Shown here piece after piece: positions 8,036 to 16,753 of a DNA stretch of 64,000 nt. The notes under the pieces were generated by a model. That model was not told where the DNA came from, did no database searches, and saw nothing but the letters and a program-made list of their open reading frames with translations. The number at the start of each line of letters is the position of its first letter. Within the stretch, counting starts at the first letter, position 1. Position numbers and translations under genes: made by a program. This DNA is from Streptomyces nymphaeiformis (lineage in GTDB: Bacteria; Actinomycetota; Actinomycetes; Streptomycetales; Streptomycetaceae): NCBI RefSeq assembly GCF_014203895.1, contig NZ_JACHJY010000005.1, positions 434,001-498,000 of the forward strand. The letters run 5' to 3'.

Positions 8036-9106
8036 TCAGGCCAGGCCGAGGCGCTCGGCGGCGGTCGCGGCGTCGACCGGGACGGTGACCGGCTGCGGCG
8101 CGCCGGCGACGGCCCAGTCGGGGTCCTTGAGGCCGTTGCCGGTGACCGTGCAGACGATCGTCTGGCCCGGGTCGACCTTGCCCTGCGCGGCGGCCTTCAG
8201 CAGACCGGCGACCGAGGCGGCCGACGCGGGCTCGACGAAGACGCCCTCCTGCGCGGCCAACAGGCGGTAGGCCTGCAGGATCTCACGGTCCGTCACCTCG
8301 TCGATGAAGCCGCCCGACTCGTCGCGCGCGGCGATCGCGTAGTCCCACGAGGCCGGGTTGCCGATGCGGATCGCGGTGGCGATCGTCGACGGGTCCTTGA
8401 CGACCTCGCCGCGCACGAGCGGCGCGGAGCCGGAGGCCTGGAAGCCCCACATGCGCGGGCGGTGGGTGGCGAGACCGTCGGTGGCGTACTCGCGGTACCC
8501 CTTCCAGTACGCCGTGATGTTGCCGGCGTTGCCGACGGGCAGGACGTGGATGTCGGGGGCGTCGCCCAGCATGTCCACGATCTCGAACGCGGCGGTCTTC
8601 TGGCCCTCGATGCGGACCGGGTTGACCGAATTGACCAGCGCCACCGGGTAGTTCTCGGAGAGGCTGCGGGCCAGGGTCAGACAGTCGTCGAAGTTGCCGT
8701 CCACCTGCAGGATCTTCGCGCCGTGCACGAGGGCCTGGCCCATCTTGCCGAGCGCGATCTTGCCCTGGGGCACGAGGACCGCGGAGACCATCCCGGCGCG
8801 CACCGCGTAGGCGGCGGCGGAGGCGGAGGTGTTGCCGGTGGACGCGCAGATGACGGCCTGCGCGCCCTCCTCCTTGGCCTTCGTGATGGCCATGGTCATG
8901 CCCCGGTCCTTGAAGGAGCCGGTGGGGTTGGCGCCCTCGACCTTGAGGTGCACCTCGCAGCCCGTGCGCTCGGAGAGGACCTGAGCGGGGACGAGCGGCG
9001 TGCCGCCCTCACGGAGCGTGACGACCGGCGTCGTGTCCGTGACCGGAAGGCGGTCCCGGTACTCCTCGATGATGCCGCGCCACTGGTGGGTGCCCTTGTG
9101 GGTCAT
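8036..9106 (-). CDS. thrC: Threonine synthase
   Basis: This pyridoxal-phosphate enzyme converts O-phosphohomoserine to threonine. The 356-aa protein has the short bacterial/actinobacterial form. The PLP lysine is K66 in PTGSFKDRG, CASTGNTSAS is the phosphate/substrate loop, and PVGNAGNITAYW binds the cofactor phosphate. The ATG start at 9106 follows AAGGACCC. It lies 6 bp downstream of hom, so the two are almost certainly one operon. Confidence 0.96.
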   Translation of the reverse strand: MTHKGTHQWRGIIEEYRDRLPVTDTTPVVTLREGGTPLVPAQVLSERTGCEVHLKVEGANPTGSFKDRGMTMAITKAKEEGAQAVICASTGNTSASAAAYAVRAGMVSAVLVPQGKIALGKMGQALVHGAKILQVDGNFDDCLTLARSLSENYPVALVNSVNPVRIEGQKTAAFEIVDMLGDAPDIHVLPVGNAGNITAYWKGYREYATDGLATHRPRMWGFQASGSAPLVRGEVVKDPSTIATAIRIGNPASWDYAIAARDESGGFIDEVTDREILQAYRLLAAQEGVFVEPASAASVAGLLKAAAQGKVDPGQTIVCTVTGNGLKDPDWAVAGAPQPVTVPVDAATAAERLGLA

Positions 9107-9112
9107 GGGTCC

Positions 9113-10405
9113 TTACTCCCCTTCAACACGCATGATGCTGGCGACACCGCGCACGGTGTCGAGCTTGCGCAGCGCCTCGACGGTCCCGGAGAGGGCGGCG
9201 TCGGGCGCGCGGTGGGTGACGACGACGAGGGAGGCCTCGCCGTCCTTGCCCTGCTGGCGCACCGTATCGATGGATACGCCGTGCTCGGCGAAGACCGTCG
9301 CGACCTGGGCGAGCACGCCAGGCTTGTCGGCCACGTCGAGGCTGATGTGGTACCGCGTCACCACGTCGCCCATGGGGCTCACGGGCAGCTGGGTGTACGC
9401 GGACTCGCCGGGGCCCGTCGCCTCGTTGAGACGGTTGCGGCAGACGGCGACGACGTCGCCGAGGACGGCGGAGGCGGTCGGCGAGCCGCCCGCCCCGGGG
9501 CCGTAGAACATGAGCCGCCCGGCGGCCTCCGCCTCGACGAAGACCGCGTTGTACGCCTCGCGGACGGAGGCGAGCGGGTGGCTGAGCGGGATCATCGCGG
9601 GGTGCACGCGCGCGGTGACGGACTCGCCGTCGGCGGCCCGCTCGCAGATCGCGAGCAGCTTGATGGTGCAGCCCATCTGCTTGGCGGAGGCGAAGTCCGC
9701 GGCGGTGACCTCGGTCATGCCCTCGCGGTGGACGTCGTCGAGGCGCACGCGCGTGTGGAAGGCGATCCCGGCGAGGATGGCGGCCTTGGCGGCGGCGTCG
9801 AAGCCCTCGACGTCGGCGGTCGGGTCGGCCTCGGCGTACCCGAGGGCGGTGGCCTCGTCGAGCGCCTCGGAGTACCCGGCGCCGGAGGTGTCCATCTTGT
9901 CGAGGATGAAGTTCGTCGTGCCGTTGACGATGCCCATCACCCGGTTGATCTTGTCGCCGGCGAGGGACTCGCGCAGCGGCCGGATGAGCGGGATGGCGCC
10001 GGCGACGGCGGCCTCGTAGTAGAGGTCCTGCCCGTGCTGCTCGGCGGCGGCGTACAGGCTGGCGCCGTCCTGGGCGAGCAGCGCCTTGTTCGCCGAGACG
10101 ACGGAGGCGCCGTGCTCGAAGGCGGTGGTGATGAGGGTGCGGGCGGGCTCGATGCCGCCGATGACCTCGACGACGACGTCGATGTCCCCGCGTTTGACCA
10201 GGGCGGTCGCATCGGTGGTGATGAGGTCCGCGGGGACTCCCCCGCGGACCTTGTCCGGCCGGCGGACGGCCACGCCGGCGAGCTCGACCGGCGCGCCGAT
10301 GCGCGCGGCGAGGTCGTCGGCGTGCGTCGTCATGATGCGCGCCACCTCTGAGCCGACCACTCCACAGCCCAGCAGCGCCACCTTCAGCGGACGCGTACGC
10401 ATCAT
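9113..10405 (-). CDS. hom: Homoserine dehydrogenase with C-terminal ACT domain
   Basis: The enzyme reduces aspartate semialdehyde to homoserine with NAD(P)H, at the branch to threonine, methionine and isoleucine. The 430-aa protein has the Rossmann motif GCGVVG at 13-18, the catalytic domain with NGTTNFIL in the middle, and an ACT domain from about 352 (DVADKPGVLAQVATVFAEHG) that typically mediates threonine feedback inhibition. Two consecutive ATG codons are possible starts after CGAGGTCGG. It heads the hom-thrC-(thrB) operon, 135 bp downstream of lysA. Confidence 0.96.
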   Translation of the reverse strand: MMRTRPLKVALLGCGVVGSEVARIMTTHADDLAARIGAPVELAGVAVRRPDKVRGGVPADLITTDATALVKRGDIDVVVEVIGGIEPARTLITTAFEHGASVVSANKALLAQDGASLYAAAEQHGQDLYYEAAVAGAIPLIRPLRESLAGDKINRVMGIVNGTTNFILDKMDTSGAGYSEALDEATALGYAEADPTADVEGFDAAAKAAILAGIAFHTRVRLDDVHREGMTEVTAADFASAKQMGCTIKLLAICERAADGESVTARVHPAMIPLSHPLASVREAYNAVFVEAEAAGRLMFYGPGAGGSPTASAVLGDVVAVCRNRLNEATGPGESAYTQLPVSPMGDVVTRYHISLDVADKPGVLAQVATVFAEHGVSIDTVRQQGKDGEASLVVVTHRAPDAALSGTVEALRKLDTVRGVASIMRVEGE

Positions 10406-10540
10406 CCGACCTCGATTCTCGTACTTCTGATTCGTATCTCTACGGTTTCCTGCGAGTGGGATCCAGTCTCACTCACCGGACGGACTATTCCGCGCTTGGT
10501 CCGGATCGTGAGACATGAATTCCATCACTCGACTATTTCA

Positions 10541-11932
10541 TCAGCCGACGTCCAGACGCAGGAGATCTTCCTCCGTCTCGCGCCGGACGATGACCCGCGC
10601 CTCGCCGTCCCGGACGGCGACGACCGGCGGCCGGAGCGCGTGGTTGTAGTTGCTGGCCATGGAGCGGCAGTACGCGCCGGTGGCCGGAACGGCGACGAGG
10701 TCGCCGGGAGCCAGGTCCGAGGGCAGGAAGGCGTCCCGTACGACGATGTCACCGCTCTCGCAGTGCTTGCCGACGACGCGGGAGAGCATCGGCTCGGCCT
10801 CGCTGGTCCGCGAGACGAGGCTGACGCTGTACTCGGCGTCGTAGAGCGCGGTGCGGATGTTGTCCGACATGCCGCCGTCGACGCTCACGTACGTCCGCAG
10901 CCCTTCGAGCGGCTTGACGGTGCCGACCCGGTAGAGGGTGAAGGCGGTGGGCCCGACGATGGCGCGCCCCGGCTCCACGGAGATCCGCGGCGTCCGCAGC
11001 CCCGCGGCCTCGCACTCCCGCGTCACGATCTCGCTCAGCGCCTTGGCGATCTCGTGCGGCTCACGCGGATCGTCCTCGGAGGTGTAGGCGATGCCGAGCC
11101 CGCCGCCGAGATCGATCTCGGGCAGCTCGACGCCGTGCTCGTCCCGCACCTCGGCGAGCAGCTGGACGACGCGCCGCGCGGACACCTCGAAGCCGGCCAT
11201 GTCGAAGATCTGCGAGCCGATGTGCGAGTGGATGCCGATGAGCTCGAGGCCGTCGAGCTTGAGCGCCCGCCGCACGGCCTCGGCGGCCTGCCCGCCGGCG
11301 AGGGCGATGCCGAACTTCTGGTCCTCGTGGGCGGTGGCGATGAACTCGTGCGTGTGCGCCTCGACGCCGACGGTGACGCGGATCTGCACGCGCTGCCGCT
11401 TCCCGAGGGACTGGGCGACATGAGCGACCCGCACGATCTCCTGGAACGAGTCGAGCACGATCCGCCCGACGCCGACCTCGACGGCCCGACGAATCTCTTC
11501 CTCGCTCTTGTTGTTCCCGTGGAAGGCGATGCGCTCGGCGGGCATCCCGGCGGAGAGCGCCGTGCTCAGCTCACCCCCGGAACACACATCGAGGTTGAGC
11601 CCCTCCTCCTTGAGCCACCGCACGATGGCGCGGGAGAGGAACGCCTTCCCGGCGTAGAAGACATCGGCGTCCTTGCCGAAGGCCTCGGCCCAGGCGCGGC
11701 AGCGGGCGCGGAAGTCGGTCTCGTCGAGGAAGTAGGCGGGCGTGCCGAACTCCTCGGCGAGGGCGTCGACGGCGATCCCGCCGACGGTGACGACCCCGCG
11801 CTCGTCCCGGCTCACGGTCCGGGCCCAGACCTTGGGGTCGAGCTGGTTGAGGTCGGCGGGCGGAGCGGTGTAGTGCCCCTCGGGCAGGACGTCGGCGTGG
11901 CGGGGCCCGGCGGGGTGGGCGGAACGGCTCAT
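10541..11932 (-). CDS. lysA: Diaminopimelate decarboxylase
   Basis: This fold-III PLP enzyme decarboxylates meso-diaminopimelate to lysine, the last step of lysine synthesis. The 463-aa length is normal. The PLP lysine is K96 in FYAGKAFLS. HIGSQI and DLGGGLGIAY bind PLP phosphate, and the CESGDIV and ATGAYCRSMASNYN segments carry active-site residues. The start at 11932 follows AAGAG about 10 bases upstream. It begins 14 bp after the ArgS-like gene ends, an actinobacterial argS-like/lysA/hom arrangement. Confidence 0.96.
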   Translation of the reverse strand: MSRSAHPAGPRHADVLPEGHYTAPPADLNQLDPKVWARTVSRDERGVVTVGGIAVDALAEEFGTPAYFLDETDFRARCRAWAEAFGKDADVFYAGKAFLSRAIVRWLKEEGLNLDVCSGGELSTALSAGMPAERIAFHGNNKSEEEIRRAVEVGVGRIVLDSFQEIVRVAHVAQSLGKRQRVQIRVTVGVEAHTHEFIATAHEDQKFGIALAGGQAAEAVRRALKLDGLELIGIHSHIGSQIFDMAGFEVSARRVVQLLAEVRDEHGVELPEIDLGGGLGIAYTSEDDPREPHEIAKALSEIVTRECEAAGLRTPRISVEPGRAIVGPTAFTLYRVGTVKPLEGLRTYVSVDGGMSDNIRTALYDAEYSVSLVSRTSEAEPMLSRVVGKHCESGDIVVRDAFLPSDLAPGDLVAVPATGAYCRSMASNYNHALRPPVVAVRDGEARVIVRRETEEDLLRLDVG

Positions 11933-11946
11933 GGCGACTGGCTCTT

Positions 11947-12909
11947 TCAGATCTGGTCGGGTGCGCTGATGCCGAGCAGGGACAGGCCACCGGCGAGCAC
12001 CGTCCCGGCGGCTTCGGCGAGCGCGAGCCGGGAGCGATGGGCGGCCGAGGGTTTCTCGTCGCCGAGGGGCAGCACGGTGTGCTGGAAGGCGAGCAGCGCG
12101 TCGGCGGTGGCTTCGAGGTGCCGGGCGACCCGGTCGGGGGCGCGGTGGCGGGCGGCGGCGAGGAGGACGAAGGGGTGGTCGCCGAGGACGCCGAGAAGCT
12201 CGGGTGCGTGGATGTCGGTCTCGTACGAGGGGGCGAAGCCGAGCTGCGCCGCATTGGCGACGAGCCGGCGCACTCGCGCATGCGCGTATCGCACCCGGAA
12301 GAGTGAGTTGCGCTCGTGCTGGACGAGCAGAGGGGCCCCGTCGAGGACGCGATCATGGGTGGCGGCCCGCAGCAGAGCCCACCGAGCGGCGTCGACGCCG
12401 AGGAGCCCCGGCTGGTACGCCCCACCCCGCACGGGGATCCGCTCGTCCCCCCCGAAGTCGGCGTCGGCGCCCTGCCCCCGCAGCAGCCGCAGCACGACGT
12501 CGGTCACGACCGAGGCGCGGGGCTCGGTCACGTCGGCGAAGCGCACGACGGTCCCGGCGAGGGCGGTGCCGTGCCCGTACCGCGATCCGGCTCCGCGGAT
12601 CGCCCGTACGAGGTCACCGCCGGCATCGGCACGAAGGGTGAAGTTCAGGAACCCGGGCCCGGTGATGTCGACGGCGAGGATCCCGGGGCTGTCACGGAGC
12701 CGCTCCTGAAGAATCCCCGCGACATCGAGGGGGGTACGCCCTGCGGACCGGGCGAGACCGAGCGCGACGTTGCTCGCGTACTCCCCGGTACCCCCGGGAC
12801 GGGCCCGCTCGACCTTGACGCGAGAGGGAACGTCGACCCGCAGCGCACCGTCGTCGACCGCACGGCGCACGGCGTGCTGCACGGTGAGGGAGAGGTCCGC
12901 GGGGGTCAC
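11947..12909 (-). CDS. nrtL: ArgS-related anticodon-binding protein lacking the synthetase catalytic core (NrtL type)
   Basis: The 320 residues align with the two ends of arginyl-tRNA synthetase. Residues 1-95 match the ArgS N-terminal tRNA-binding domain (GEYASNVALGLAR, ITGPGFLNF). From about 170 they match the DALR anticodon-binding domain (DAARWALLRAA, RVRYAHARVRRLV). The class I catalytic region between them is reduced to about 70 residues, without HIGH or KMSK signatures, so aminoacylation is not expected. I recall Streptomyces proteins of this kind being named NrtL; the function is unknown. It is 14 bp upstream of lysA and about 700 bp from a tRNA-Arg gene. The start is taken as GTG 12909; the ribosome-binding site is weak. 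Confidence 0.8.
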   Translation of the reverse strand: MTPADLSLTVQHAVRRAVDDGALRVDVPSRVKVERARPGGTGEYASNVALGLARSAGRTPLDVAGILQERLRDSPGILAVDITGPGFLNFTLRADAGGDLVRAIRGAGSRYGHGTALAGTVVRFADVTEPRASVVTDVVLRLLRGQGADADFGGDERIPVRGGAYQPGLLGVDAARWALLRAATHDRVLDGAPLLVQHERNSLFRVRYAHARVRRLVANAAQLGFAPSYETDIHAPELLGVLGDHPFVLLAAARHRAPDRVARHLEATADALLAFQHTVLPLGDEKPSAAHRSRLALAEAAGTVLAGGLSLLGISAPDQI

Positions 12910-12974
12910 GGGACCAGCCTAGGGGAGGAGGGGGGTCGGAACGCGAACCGGTTTCGCCATGCGGGCACCGCGGC

Positions 12975-13454
12975 TCAGCGTCGGGCGTCCTGCTCCTTCG
13001 GTTCCTTCGGTTCCTTCAGTACGACGACTGCGGCAGGGTCCTCTCCCCCGTCGGGCCCGGCCGCCTCGGGCCGCTCCCGCCGCTCGCGGTGCATCAACTG
13101 CCGCACGACGCGCACGAGCTCCGAGGGCTCGAAGGGCTTGGCGAGGAACGCGTCGACACCGGAGGAGACCCCGCCGACCTCGTGCTCGCCGCAGGCGCTG
13201 ATGATCGCCACCGGCAGATGACTGGTCCGCGGGTCGGCCCGCAGCCGCTCGGCCGTCTTGATCCCGTCCAAGCGGGGCATGACGACGTCCAGGGTGACGA
13301 CATCAGGACAGACTTGATGTACGACATCCAGACACTCGGCACCATCGGCCGCGGTCACGACCTCGAACCCCTCGAGTTCGAGATTGACCCTGATCAACTG
13401 GCGGATCACCTTGTTGTCATCGACAACGAGCACCCGACCGGACACGCCTGACAC
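12975..13454 (-). CDS. Single-domain response regulator (receiver only)
   Basis: This 159-aa CheY-like receiver has acidic residues D12/D13, the phospho-acceptor D56 in VVTLDVVMPRLDG, a conserved serine in IISACGE and lysine K106 in AKPFEP. No output domain follows; the C-terminus is a charged KEPKEPKE tail. No kinase gene is adjacent, so the partner is unknown. I chose GTG 13454, where similarity begins. It lacks a Shine-Dalgarno site, but TACTCT lies 7 bases upstream, so a leaderless transcript is possible. It is the last chromosomal gene before tRNA-Arg and the integrated element. Confidence 0.85.
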   Translation of the reverse strand: MSGVSGRVLVVDDNKVIRQLIRVNLELEGFEVVTAADGAECLDVVHQVCPDVVTLDVVMPRLDGIKTAERLRADPRTSHLPVAIISACGEHEVGGVSSGVDAFLAKPFEPSELVRVVRQLMHRERRERPEAAGPDGGEDPAAVVVLKEPKEPKEQDARR

Positions 13455-13614
13455 ACGAACGAGAGTAGGCCGCCCCCAAGGGCCGCGTCCGGGTTTTGCC
13501 CACTTCTGACCCGTGCGGGGGACGCACCCCTCGGTGACGCCCCGGAAATACCTGTTCACAGGCACACCCACAGAGCTGGTAGGGTTCTACCCGTCGCCGA
13601 GAAACACGGCGGAC

Positions 13615-13686
13615 GCCCCCGTAGCTCAGGGGATAGAGCAACGGCCTCCGGAGCCGTGTGCGCAGGTTCGAATCCTGCCGGGGGCA
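13615..13686 (+). tRNA. tRNA-Arg(CCG), integration site of the mobile element
   Basis: The 72-nt sequence folds as a tRNA: acceptor GCCCCCG/CGGGGGC with discriminator A, D-arm GCTC/GAGC, anticodon stem ACGGC/GCCGT with loop CTCCGGA (anticodon CCG), and T-arm GCAGG-TTCGAAT-CCTGC. No 3' CCA is encoded, as usual in Streptomyces. Positions 13645-13686 are part of the 44-bp attachment core, so the 3' half was supplied by the incoming element while the gene stays intact. Confidence 0.96.
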
Positions 13687-13688
13687 CT
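13645..13688 (+). other. attL core (44 bp, within tRNA-Arg)
   Basis: It is identical to 31960-32003, starting CCTCCGGAGCCG in the anticodon loop and ending CACT two bases beyond the tRNA. Identity stops on both sides (G versus C before, C versus T after). Confidence 0.95.
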
Positions 13689-13736
13689 CCAGCTCGGACA
13701 GCGTGATCAACCCGCTGACCTGTTGAAGTGCCGAAA

Positions 13737-13777
13737 ATGAAGGGCCGGACTCAGTCTCACTGAGTCCGGCCCTTCAT
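13737..13777 (+). terminator. Element-borne perfect 19-bp hairpin 50 bp after tRNA-Arg
   Basis: ATGAAGGGCCGGACTCAGT (13737-13755) and its exact reverse complement (13759-13777) enclose CTC. AAA precedes and no T-tract follows. It lies inside the element next to attL, where it can replace the tRNA's own terminator and insulate the PIN gene. Confidence 0.8.
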
Positions 13778-13899
13778 CGTTGCGTATCACTGGTCGCGCG
13801 TGAGTGGTGCGTGGGCGCATGCTGCCGGCCCACGCCATGCATCTGCGTCGATGCCGAAACCCGGTGACAGAGCCACCCAAGAGGGGCCAGGATCTCTCC

Positions 13900-14991
13900 A
13901 TGGCGCACCAGCAGGTTGAACCGTACGTGTGGCCTCGATGGCTTGGCAGGCCAGAGGCGGGGCTTCGGTTGGTCTATCTCGACCTGAACCACTGGATCAG
14001 CCTCGCCAAGGCCGCCACGGGCCACAAGGACGGGGACCGACACCGCGAGGCACTCAAAGTGGCGCGCGCTGCCGCGGCTTCAGGTACCACCGTCTTCCCG
14101 CTGTCGTCGACGCACTACATGGAGATGTCCAACATCAAGGACCCCAGGCAGCGGGCCGACATCGCGATGGTCATGGAGGAGCTGTCAGGTTTCAGAACGA
14201 TCCTTTCGCGAACCATCATTATGCGATTCGAGCTGGAAGAGGCCCTGCAGGACTACCCGCAAGTCCGGGGGCCGCAGATGCAGCGCGTTCCACTGCTCAA
14301 CTTCGGTGTGGGCCCCTCCCTGGGAATTCGCGGCGGGCTACAGATCCGTTCTTCTGACGGCAGTGACGTCACAGCAACCAGTCGGCAAAAGTGGCCCGGC
14401 GGCCCCGCAGCATTCGACGCCTGGAAAAGAGACGCCGAGCTGTATGCAGAGAGAGCCATCCTGCGTGGACCTTCAGACGCAGAGGTCCCTGCGCTGAAGG
14501 CTCATGGATGGGACCCAACCGTGGCCCGCACGACCGCCGAGAAACGAGCAGAACAGGAACGTGATCAAGGACGACGCTTGGATGCCGACCCTCAGTGGCG
14601 CAAGGGCCGCCTCCGCGACGTAGTGTCGGCACGCTACTTGCTGATTGAGTTGCGCAACGCTCTCAACGAGGCTCTTGGGACGCGAGGAATCCAGATCGAG
14701 GATGCCTTCCCAAACAGGGAGTCCGCTCGACAGTTCGTGGCGAAAATGCCGAGTGCGGACGTGGACGTCACCCTCACCACTGCCGCACACAGGAACCGCG
14801 ACAAGAGTTGGAAAGTAAACGATATCTTCGATATCGACGCGCTTAGTATCGCTGTCCCCTACTGTGATGTCGTAGTGACAGAGCGCCACGCATCCAGCGT
14901 CCTGAACGCGGCGAAAATCCCGGGCAAGGCTGGAACAAGAATTGTGCCCACCCTTTCAGATCTCGTCGAGATCCTCAACGAGACATCATGA
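13900..14991 (+). CDS. PIN-like domain protein, element cargo beside attL
   Basis: About 363 aa. The N-terminus has a PIN-type first strand with an acidic residue (LVYLDLNHW, D near 28). The C-terminal half has FDIDALSIAVPYCDVVVTERH (about 311-331), where PIN-like folds place further acidic metal ligands. This suggests a metal-dependent RNase-like enzyme, but the middle 200 residues are unfamiliar and charged. I chose ATG 13900 with GAGGGGCCAGGA upstream; the frame is open 32 codons earlier. It is the only plus-strand gene in the left part of the element, placed between attL and int, a usual cargo position. No antitoxin-like small ORF lies next to it. Confidence 0.6.
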   Translation: MAHQQVEPYVWPRWLGRPEAGLRLVYLDLNHWISLAKAATGHKDGDRHREALKVARAAAASGTTVFPLSSTHYMEMSNIKDPRQRADIAMVMEELSGFRTILSRTIIMRFELEEALQDYPQVRGPQMQRVPLLNFGVGPSLGIRGGLQIRSSDGSDVTATSRQKWPGGPAAFDAWKRDAELYAERAILRGPSDAEVPALKAHGWDPTVARTTAEKRAEQERDQGRRLDADPQWRKGRLRDVVSARYLLIELRNALNEALGTRGIQIEDAFPNRESARQFVAKMPSADVDVTLTTAAHRNRDKSWKVNDIFDIDALSIAVPYCDVVVTERHASSVLNAAKIPGKAGTRIVPTLSDLVEILNETS

Positions 14992-15049
14992 GGGTCACCG
15001 AGCATAGCCAGAGTAGGACCCGCTGTTTACCTCACCTGAGTGCAGTCAT

Positions 15050-16504
15050 CTACCAACCCATGGACTCCTCGATCTTTCGGTTATTTAGCTGCTCGTGCCC
15101 GTCGATGCACCCTTCATAGCGTCGGTGGATAACCTCGGGCGAGTTGCCCGCCCGTCGCGCCACCTCGGCAACTGGGACACCAGCATTCAACCAATTTGTG
15201 ATGCAGGTATGCCGCAAGTCATACGGCCTATGCGCCAGAAGGGAATTGACCTTGTCTGGGGGGAGAGCCATAGGACGAGCTTCCTGCCAGACCCTCCAAT
15301 AGCTGGACGTCCCGAGAACACCACCGCGCTCGTTCGCGAAGAGTCGGCCATCCGCCGCCGTGCCGTACTCCGCTATGTGAGCGCGGAGCATCGTGACCAG
15401 AATGGGCGGGATGGGAACCGGACGATCCGCCCTGGGGGCGCGGGACTTGAGGCCGCGCTTGTCGTGGCGCTCCCCCGAGTCCGTCCACCTCTTCCCGGAC
15501 ACCGGGCGGGTCTCCCTCAGTGTGAGGGTTCCCCATCCGGTGTCAGGTAGGTGGCAATCCTTCTCCCTGAGGCCGACCACTTCGGCTGGCCTCATCGCCG
15601 CGTAGAGCTGGCAGGCAAAAAACGCGACCAGGCGGCGACCGCGGTTGCGGTGGACGGAGCCTACGTACGAGACCGCCGTCAGCAGCTCGGCGCCCTGGAC
15701 GGGATTCACTAGGACTCGGGGGTCGACGACGTCGCCCTTCGTGGGGCCGGAGCGCTTGAGCCCGTGAAGCGGGTTCTCTTCCAGGTAGCCGCACTCGATC
15801 GCGTACTCCATCGCCGTGTTGAAGCCGCGGCGCCGGCGCTTGTACGTCTCCCCCGCCGCCGGGGTGTCGTCCAGCTTGAAGGAAAGCCGGTACTGCACGT
15901 CCCGGACCGCCTTGGGGTCGGTAAGGGCGGACAGCGGGAGCGAACGGTGCTGGAGCCACTGGCAGGCCGCAACCAGTTCGTGTGGCGGGTTCTCCTCGTG
16001 GTGCACCGGGACGACCGCCCATCGCATCGCGAGCCGGATCTCCTCTGGCTCCGGCGCCTTCTTCCCGGCCTCCACCATCGCGAGCGCCACCGTGGCGAGA
16101 CTGTCGGCGAGGCCCTCCCGCGTCTTGGCCGCCGCCGTACGCCAGCGGCTCGCCATGTACTCGCGGCTGAAGTCCCACCACGACGGGTCGGGACGCTGGT
16201 TCTCCTTCGCGGCCGCGGCCCGGAGTTCGGACTCCGGGAGTCCAGTCTCGACATCGAAGGCTTCGCCCCTTCGCATCGCCTGCCATAGCTCGGAGCGGCG
16301 GCTCTCGGCGAGGGTGACCGTGGCGAAGCTGGCCGTCTTCACACGGCCGGCAACCTTCCACCGGAGTTGATACGGGGCCTTTTTGCTGCGTACCTGGCTG
16401 ACCTTCCACACCCTGACGTCGGTGGAGAGTGTGGCGGCCTCGGAAACGAGCGGGCGCCCGCTGTTGCGGGCGCCCGTCGTCGTGCTGGTCTTGCGGTGGG
16501 TCAC
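15050..16504 (-). CDS. int: Tyrosine site-specific integrase
   Basis: The 484-aa recombinase integrates and excises the element at tRNA-Arg. The catalytic domain shows R305 (YAAMRPAEVVGL), the second box YDLRHT with R431 and H432, N454 in RRAGNSPEV (the usual His/Trp position), and the nucleophile Y463 in RRYEGC. These variants are common in AICE integrases. The N-terminal arm-binding and core-binding regions occupy about 30-260. The GTG start overlaps the xis stop by 4 bases (GTGA), so the two are translationally coupled. The gene points towards attL, with the PIN gene between. Confidence 0.94.
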   Translation of the reverse strand: MTHRKTSTTTGARNSGRPLVSEAATLSTDVRVWKVSQVRSKKAPYQLRWKVAGRVKTASFATVTLAESRRSELWQAMRRGEAFDVETGLPESELRAAAAKENQRPDPSWWDFSREYMASRWRTAAAKTREGLADSLATVALAMVEAGKKAPEPEEIRLAMRWAVVPVHHEENPPHELVAACQWLQHRSLPLSALTDPKAVRDVQYRLSFKLDDTPAAGETYKRRRRGFNTAMEYAIECGYLEENPLHGLKRSGPTKGDVVDPRVLVNPVQGAELLTAVSYVGSVHRNRGRRLVAFFACQLYAAMRPAEVVGLREKDCHLPDTGWGTLTLRETRPVSGKRWTDSGERHDKRGLKSRAPRADRPVPIPPILVTMLRAHIAEYGTAADGRLFANERGGVLGTSSYWRVWQEARPMALPPDKVNSLLAHRPYDLRHTCITNWLNAGVPVAEVARRAGNSPEVIHRRYEGCIDGHEQLNNRKIEESMGW

Positions 16505-16686
16505 GCTGCGTCCTCCAGCATCTCGATCCAGCGCTCCAGCTCGGAGCGGCGGATGCGGACGGAGCCGTTCGGGAACTTGATCGACCTAGGGCCCTTCTTC
16601 AGCTGGCGCCACCTGTAGAAGGTCGCGCGGGGTACTCCGATCTCCTCCACGACCTGGTCGATGGTGAGCATCTCGTCACGCGCCAT
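16501..16686 (-). CDS. xis: Excisionase/AlpA-like MerR-type DNA-binding protein
   Basis: The 61-aa protein is a winged-helix of the MerR/AlpA type (LTIDQVVEEIGVPRATFYRW, then IRRSELERWIEML). Such proteins bend attachment-site DNA and direct the integrase to excision. ATG 16686 is preceded by AGGAGGACCCGACCCC. The 4-base overlap with int and the size match the xis-int pair of pSAM2-type elements. Confidence 0.9.
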   Translation of the reverse strand: MARDEMLTIDQVVEEIGVPRATFYRWRQLKKGPRSIKFPNGSVRIRRSELERWIEMLEDAA

Positions 16687-16753
16687 GGGGTCGGGTCCTC
16701 CTCATCTGGCTGAGCAGTACGGGACTGACGGGCGCCGCAAAAACCGCGGAGGC

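Noticed and set aside
7751..10351. Long open frame antisense to thrC and hom
   Set aside because: GC-skewed third positions make antisense frames open in Streptomyces; the protein is Arg/Asp/His/Gly-rich with no features, and the opposite strand encodes clear enzymes.
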